Shown: positions 59,881 to 64,000 of the stretch, in pieces | How positions within the stretch are numbered: the stretch's first letter is position 1 | How the letters are laid out: every line of letters begins with the position of its first letter | From: Streptomyces sp. ISL-94 | GTDB taxonomy: Bacteria; Actinomycetota; Actinomycetes; Streptomycetales; Streptomycetaceae | Length of the DNA: 64,000 nt | Direction of reading: 5' to 3' | Assembly (NCBI RefSeq): GCF_018614075.1 | Contig: NZ_JAGGOZ010000046.1 | Span: 1 to 64,000, forward strand | Position numbers and translations under genes: made by a program | Notes under the pieces: model-generated | What the model was told of the DNA's origin: nothing | Database searches by the model: none | The model's input: the letters and a program-made list of their open reading frames with translations, nothing else

Positions 59881-59929
59881 GAAAACAGGACCGACGGTTT
59901 GTCAATATCAAACCGGTCGTGCTGTTTTC
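59881..59929. promoter_or_regulatory. Double autoregulatory-element-like palindrome (ARE)
   Basis: Two 21-base arms (59881-59901 and 59909-59929) are inverted copies with 17 of 21 matches and a seven-base spacer. Each holds AAACxGG/CGGTTTGT-type half-sites like those bound by butyrolactone receptors. Lies 40 bases before the SARP start. Confidence 0.7.
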
Positions 59930-60018
59930 GGGACCAGCGATACCCCACCACCCCTCAAGAACCGTCTGTGAACTGGGATTTCAGAAAAAACTCCCCCTCA
60001 CGAAACCACCACAGCGAG

Positions 60019-60036
60019 CCTCAACCACCCCTCAAC
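60019..60036 (-). promoter_or_regulatory. SARP-type heptamer pair GTTGAGG-N4-GTTGAGG
   Basis: Exact direct repeat with an 11-base period on the minus strand, reading toward the SARP at 59840. It resembles GTTGAGG upstream of the aromatase (50635-50641). Confidence 0.6.
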
Positions 60037-60078
60037 AAGGGTCACAGGAGCAGGGCCCCCCCACCAAAAGCAGACCGG

Positions 60079-60762
60079 TCAGTCCGATCCGAAGCCCTCA
60101 CCCGGCGGCACCACGCCCCCCGCCGACCCCTGCGGCAGCAGCCCGTCCAGGGTCCCCGCCGCCGCGAGCCGCGGCAGCATCAGCGTCCAGAACCGGGTGA
60201 GCGTGTGCGGCGCGACCCACTCCCGCTCGTACGCGCCCATGACTTCCAGCCCCACCGTCGCGGCCACCACCCCGCGCGCCGCGTCCTGCGGGGAGAGCCC
60301 CTCGGCAAGGGACCCCTCCCGCGCCGCGGCCGCCACGACCTCCCCGACCCAGAGGCGCCACTGCCCGCGCAGGTCGACCCCGCCGCTCCAGGAGGCGTCC
60401 GCGCACAGCCCGAAGCCGGCCCGCACCACCACGTCCCGCGCGAGCAGGGCCATCAGCGCATGCGTGGCATCGACCAACACCTGCAGGGCGCTCCCGCCGG
60501 CACCCGCCCCCGCAGCAGACCCGGCAGCAGACCCCGCCACTCCGACCGTGATCTCCCGCACCGCCTGTGCCGCCCGGTCCTCGACGGCCTGCGCCAGCGC
60601 GGTCTTGCTGCCGAAGTGGAAGTGCAGGCCCCCGGCGCTCACCCCGGCCCGGCGGCTGATCACCGCGATCGACGCGGTGACGAACCCCTGCTCGGCGAAC
60701 ACCTCCGCGGCCGCACGCACCAGAGCTTCCCGCGTGCGAGCGCCACGCTCCTGCTTGACCAT
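60079..60762 (-). CDS. ScbR-like TetR-family regulator (2), possible pseudo-receptor
   Basis: ATG 60762; 227 residues. HTH: REALVRAAAEVFAEQGFVTASIAVISRRAGVSAGGLHFHFGSKTALAQAV; the AGGLHFHF block is typical of ScbR2-like pseudo-receptors. The perfect palindrome CAAACCGC-N4-GCGGTTTG lies 11 bases before its start, suggesting autoregulation. Ligand unknown. Confidence 0.9.
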   Translation of the reverse strand: MVKQERGARTREALVRAAAEVFAEQGFVTASIAVISRRAGVSAGGLHFHFGSKTALAQAVEDRAAQAVREITVGVAGSAAGSAAGAGAGGSALQVLVDATHALMALLARDVVVRAGFGLCADASWSGGVDLRGQWRLWVGEVVAAAAREGSLAEGLSPQDAARGVVAATVGLEVMGAYEREWVAPHTLTRFWTLMLPRLAAAGTLDGLLPQGSAGGVVPPGEGFGSD

Positions 60763-60772
60763 GGAGTCTCCA

Positions 60773-60792
60773 CAAACCGCCAACGCGGTTTG
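60773..60792. promoter_or_regulatory. Perfect ARE palindrome upstream of TetR (2)
   Basis: CAAACCGC (60773-60780) and GCGGTTTG (60785-60792) with a CAAC spacer, directly upstream of the start codon. Position fits autorepression. Confidence 0.75.
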
Positions 60793-60962
60793 CCCAAGGG
60801 GGTACAAGATCTTTACGGCCACAGTCGGCGGCCCCGCCGGAGCCCGGCTCGCGTCCGGCTGGAGCCGACCGGTCCACCGAAACCCGGCGCACCCGCCGAA
60901 CCCCGCAGACCGTCAGCCCCGGAGCCCCGGACCCCGCCTGCCCAACTCCCGCCGGAGCAACC

Positions 60963-61643
60963 TCAGGACAGCGCCGGCTCCGGTTCCTGCGCCGCCCCCG
61001 GACCGGGCCCGAGCCCCATCTCCGCGGTCACCCGCCGCCCGCGGTCAGGGGCCATGTCCAGCCTGCCGAGCATCGCCGGCGTCGCGATGCTCGGGCAGAT
61101 GTGCTGGTAGACCGCGGACACCCGCTGCTCGATGTCCGCGCGGTCGCTGAGGGTCTGCGAGTAGATCTGCGCGCCCGTCCAGCAGGCGGAGAGGATCCAG
61201 GCCGTCTCGGCGGGATCGACGTGCGGCAGCAGCTCACCCTGCTCCTTCGCCTGGACCAGCAGGGTCCGCGTGAACTCGATCCAGCCCGGCACCGAGCCCC
61301 CGCCGAAGACCTCGCGCATGCCCGGCCCCAAGGAGAGCCGGGCACCCGCGCTGAGCATGGGCTCACGCTTCATCCGGTACGCCATCACCATGGCGACGTC
61401 GACGAGTTCCTGCAGCTTGCTCTCCCGGTGCGGCACCCCGCCCTCGGCGAACTGCTCGTCGAGCACGCCCTGGGCCAGCTCCTGCTTGGAGGAGAAGTGG
61501 AAGTAGAGGGCGCCCTTGGTGACGCCCGCCCGGGAGAGGATGTCCGCGATGGTGGCCGCGTCGTATCCGCGCTCGTCGAAGACCGCCGCCGCCGCTTCCA
61601 AGATCGCGCGACGCGTACGTACCGCACGCTCCTGCCGTGCCAC
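60963..61643 (-). CDS. ScbR/ArpA-like gamma-butyrolactone receptor (3)
   Basis: GTG 61643 after GGAGG; 226 residues. MARQERAVRTRRAILEAAAAVFDERGYDAATIADILSRAGVTKGALYFHFSSKQELAQGV is almost the consensus of true butyrolactone receptors. The Trp of the ligand pocket appears in PGWIEFTRTLLVQAKEQGEL. It is the best candidate receptor for the product of the AfsA-like gene at the window edge. Confidence 0.93.
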   Translation of the reverse strand: MARQERAVRTRRAILEAAAAVFDERGYDAATIADILSRAGVTKGALYFHFSSKQELAQGVLDEQFAEGGVPHRESKLQELVDVAMVMAYRMKREPMLSAGARLSLGPGMREVFGGGSVPGWIEFTRTLLVQAKEQGELLPHVDPAETAWILSACWTGAQIYSQTLSDRADIEQRVSAVYQHICPSIATPAMLGRLDMAPDRGRRVTAEMGLGPGPGAAQEPEPALS

Positions 61644-61708
61644 GGGTGCCTCCGTTGTCCATGGGTTCGTTGCGGCCGGATCCGCATGACGGGATCCACC
61701 ACCCCATT

Positions 61709-61735
61709 AAAACCAACCAGAAGGTCCGATTTTTT
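61709..61735. promoter_or_regulatory. ARE-like element upstream of TetR (3)
   Basis: AAAACCAACC and GGTCCGATTTTT form an imperfect inverted repeat about 65 bases before the GTG start. Confidence 0.45.
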
Positions 61736-61781
61736 TCAAGCAGGTCAGGATCAACCCTCACGTGATCAATCCGTCACTCCG

Positions 61782-63068
61782 TCACTCCGTCACTCCGTCA
61801 ATCCGCCACTGCGTCACTCCCGCTTCCGCCCCCAGGACCACCGGCAACTCCCGCAGCCCGTTGGAGATGAACGACTCCACCCGCGGCAGCTCCCCCGCTT
61901 CCGGAGCCACCACGGCCGTCGCCGGGAATCTCTCGAAGTACCGCCGCACGGCGATCGCGCACTCCAGCCGCGCCAGGTTCGCGCCCAGGCAGTAGTGGGT
62001 CCCGAACCCGAAGGACAGGTGCTGCCCGCGCGTCTCACGGGTGACGTCGAACCGCTCCGCGTCCGCCCCGTGCACCGCCGGGTCCCGCCCGGCCGAGCCG
62101 AAGGACACGATGATCGGGTCGCCCTGCGGGATCACCACCCCCTCGCCCATGTCGATGTCCTCCACCGCGAACCGCAGCAGCCCGTACGAGGCCGGCGACT
62201 CGATCCGCAGCGCCTCCTCGACCACGTCCTCCCAGGAGGCGAGCCCCTCCCGTACGAGCGCCAGCTGGTCGGGGTTGCGGAGCAGTTCGTGCAGCGCCGT
62301 ACAGATGAGGTTGACGGAGGTCTCGTAGCCGGCCGTGAAGAGCAGGATCAGGTTGTCGACGAGCTCCTTCTCACCGAGCTCCGCCCGCCCCTCCTGCCCG
62401 CCGGCGTCCCGGGCGGCGATCAGCGCGCTGGTCATGTCGTCCCCGGGGTGCGCCCGCCGGTAGGCGACCAGGTCGGCCATCGTGACGTCGAGGTCCGCCG
62501 CGTTCCGCTGCGCGTCCTCGGCCGTGATCGCGGTGTCGAAGAAGCCCTTGATGATCTTGTGCAGGGGCGCCCACGAGCGCTCCGGGATCCCGAACAGCTC
62601 GAAGACGATCCGCGTCGGCAGCTCGTGCGCGAACTCCGTGCGCAGGTCCACCACCTGACCCGGCGGCAGCACGGCCAGCCGGTCGAGCAGCCCGTCGACG
62701 ACCTCCTCGATCCTCGGCCGCATGCCGGCCACCCGCCGCGCGGTGAAGGCGGCGGCGACCGGCTTGCGCAGCCTCGTGTGCTCGGCGCCGTAGGCGGTGA
62801 TCATGTTCTGCACGGAGACCCAGATCGCCAGCGGCCACTCGGCGCCGACCTCCCCGCTGATCCAGGCCGGCCAGTGCCGGTACGCGTCCTTCGAGACCCG
62901 CGGATCGACCAGCAGCCTGCGTATGTCGGCATGCCGGTTGACGGCCCAGGCGGTCACCCCGCCCGGCAGCAGTACCTGCGTCGCGGGCGCCTGTTCGCGG
63001 ATGAGTGCTGCCTCGGCGTGCACGTCCGCACCGGAGACGTCGATCGCTATCGGGCACTGTCGGTTCAT
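61782..63068 (-). CDS. Cytochrome P450, possibly of signal-hormone biosynthesis
   Basis: ATG 63068 after GGAGAG; 428 residues. All P450 hallmarks are present: I-helix [21 protein letters not shown] (ExxR) and the heme loop [17 protein letters not shown] with the Cys ligand. It lies between the receptor-like TetR and the divergent AfsA-family gene. In Streptomyces rochei a P450 (SrrO) beside an AfsA homologue hydroxylates a butenolide signal; a similar role is possible here. It could equally tailor an antibiotic. Confidence 0.93.
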   Translation of the reverse strand: MNRQCPIAIDVSGADVHAEAALIREQAPATQVLLPGGVTAWAVNRHADIRRLLVDPRVSKDAYRHWPAWISGEVGAEWPLAIWVSVQNMITAYGAEHTRLRKPVAAAFTARRVAGMRPRIEEVVDGLLDRLAVLPPGQVVDLRTEFAHELPTRIVFELFGIPERSWAPLHKIIKGFFDTAITAEDAQRNAADLDVTMADLVAYRRAHPGDDMTSALIAARDAGGQEGRAELGEKELVDNLILLFTAGYETSVNLICTALHELLRNPDQLALVREGLASWEDVVEEALRIESPASYGLLRFAVEDIDMGEGVVIPQGDPIIVSFGSAGRDPAVHGADAERFDVTRETRGQHLSFGFGTHYCLGANLARLECAIAVRRYFERFPATAVVAPEAGELPRVESFISNGLRELPVVLGAEAGVTQWRIDGVTE

Positions 63069-63137
63069 CTGAAGCTCTCCAGGATGCACGGCGGCTGTCG
63101 GCAACAGGGCGCAGCCGAGTGTCCACGCCCCGCAGTT

Positions 63138-63165
63138 GAAAACCGCCCATCCGGTTCTTGTTTCA
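63138..63165. promoter_or_regulatory. ARE-like element upstream of the P450
   Basis: AAAACCG and CGGTTCTTG half-sites around CCCATC form an imperfect palindrome 70 bases before the P450 start. Confidence 0.5.
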
Positions 63166-63477
63166 CCGGCGGCGGCCCCGAGTCTGACACGACCCGCCCC
63201 GCATGCCAATGGTTTGCGGGGCAGGGCCGACGCCGTACCGACGGCCCGGAGCCGGCTTGAATTTCCTCGGCAGAACGGCAGGTGCCACCGCCCTGCCGGA
63301 CCGGCGCATATGACCGGAAGACCCCCTCTCACTTGGGGCGGGACCCGCCGCGTCCCGGCCGACACCCCCGACCCGGATATCCGCTGGTAGGCGTCATGCA
63401 GACGGCCCGCAATCCCCGCTTCCCACTTGGGGGCACCGTTACTCGCGCCATATCCGCTGCCTCTTGGGACCTTGCAA

Positions 63478-63502
63478 ACAAAACCGGAGAGTACGTATCT
63501 TG
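63478..63502. promoter_or_regulatory. ARE-like half-sites upstream of the AfsA-family gene
   Basis: AAAACCGG and GTATCTTG spaced as in autoregulatory elements, 65-90 bases before the ATG. The remaining 63166-63566 region holds no gene that I can support. Confidence 0.4.
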
Positions 63503-63566
63503 CGTCTCGCGTGAGCACCCGAACCCACCCCGTCCCATCCGTCAAACGGCTCTGCGGGAGTAGTCC

Positions 63567-64000
63567 ATGACCATGCTGACGATCAGGAACAACGCGCCCG
63601 TCCTCCCTCTGCCGGGGGCGGGGGAACCATGGATGCGCTGCAACGACGCCCGTGGCCTGACCACCACGGTGCCCCGGGAGTACGTCCACCGCCGCTCTCT
63701 CGCCGAGGTCTTCCTGACCGGCTGCGACCCCATCGGCGCTGACTCCTTCTCCCTCACCGGGCAGTGGCCCCGCGCCCACACCTTCTTCACCAGCGCCGAC
63801 GGCACCAGCCACGACCCGGTACAGGCCGGCGAGACCATCCGCCAGGTGGGGCTCTACCTCTGCCACGCCGTCTACGGAGTCCCCCTCGGCCACAACGTCC
63901 TGCTCTGGAGCCTCGACTTCACGACCCGGCCCGAGCGGCTGCGCATAGGCCGCAGCCCGAGCGACCTCGAGATGACCGCCGTGTGCACGGACTTCGGCTG
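63567..64000 (+). CDS. afsA: AfsA-family gamma-butyrolactone/butenolide biosynthesis protein, 5' part
   Basis: ATG 63567 with GGGAG seven bases upstream; about 144 residues before the window ends. [22 protein letters not shown] followed by [17 protein letters not shown] and the conserved [27 protein letters not shown] are signature stretches of the first AfsA hotdog repeat. AfsA joins a beta-ketoacyl chain to dihydroxyacetone phosphate, the first step to A-factor-type signals. A full protein is about 300 residues, so the second half is outside the window. Confidence 0.93.
   Translation, partial: MTMLTIRNNAPVLPLPGAGEPWMRCNDARGLTTTVPREYVHRRSLAEVFLTGCDPIGADSFSLTGQWPRAHTFFTSADGTSHDPVQAGETIRQVGLYLCHAVYGVPLGHNVLLWSLDFTTRPERLRIGRSPSDLEMTAVCTDFG

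Noticed and set aside
1..64000. rRNA or tRNA genes
   Set aside because: I looked for tRNA-like cloverleaf ends and rRNA conserved stretches and saw none, though without a covariance search small RNAs could be missed.

Overview
The window is actinobacterial, almost certainly Streptomyces. Base composition is very GC-rich, ribosome-binding sites are GGAGG-like, many starts are GTG, and ATGA/GTGA gene overlaps are common. Four SARP activators, three ScbR-type TetR receptors and the 5' end of an afsA-type butyrolactone synthase gene also fit that genus. It begins with the 5' part of metK and then becomes specialised metabolism.

Region A (about 0.8-30.8 kb) looks like one composite biosynthetic locus. 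It opens with a multicopper oxidase and a condensation-like protein, then a PLP decarboxylase/acetyltransferase/DUF-type trio and an isoprenyl synthase-heme oxygenase pair. The core is a roughly 11 kb leftward operon with mostly overlapping genes: alpha-oxoamine synthase, ketosynthase, double-hotdog dehydratase, prolyl-AMP-ligase-like enzyme, carrier protein, TrpD-like, TrpA-like, ectoine-synthase-like cupin, acyl-CoA dehydrogenase, TrpF-like, TrpC-like and an alpha/beta hydrolase. Next come a SARP, a FabG-FabH-ACP operon, and a rightward run of methyltransferase, Baeyer-Villiger-type monooxygenase, exported FAD oxidase, SRPBCC protein, hydrolase and phosphopantetheinyl transferase. The gene set suggests a pyrrolyl thioester built from proline, extended by type II fatty-acid-like enzymes, turned into an amino ketone, and joined to an indole-type ring made by dedicated Trp-like enzymes. 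No product I know fits the whole set. Heptamer pairs of the form TTGCGnn-N4-TTGCGnn precede the decarboxylase, oxoamine-synthase, ACP and methyltransferase operons and tie them into one probable SARP regulon.

Region B (30.9-36.9 kb) holds a leftward methyltransferase-radical SAM-ACP-FabV operon, two small unknown proteins, a TPR regulator behind a clear inverted repeat, and an acetyltransferase.

Region C (37-42 kb) holds an AraC regulator, a DUF1772 membrane protein, an IS200/IS605-type TnpB element with terminal hairpins, a hemerythrin-domain protein and an NAD(P)-binding protein.

Region D (42-57 kb) carries the accessory genes of an aromatic (type II) polyketide pathway: an ActIII-like ketoreductase, an ActVII-like aromatase/cyclase, acyl-CoA carboxylase beta and epsilon subunits, a PPTase, an NTF2-like protein, an epoxide hydrolase and a SARP. 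No KS-alpha/chain-length-factor pair is present. A decayed IS607-type element sits in the aromatase promoter region. Two tiny predicted peptides ending in Trp-Pro motifs are present.

Region E (56.8-64 kb) is a hormone-signalling and regulatory block: two more SARPs (one a close twin of the region D SARP), three ScbR-like repressors with ARE-like palindromes, a P450 and the start of an AfsA-family gene. This suggests a butyrolactone- or butenolide-type signal controlling the SARP cascade.

All calls come from reading the sequence and from remembered family motifs. No database search, alignment or structure prediction was run.
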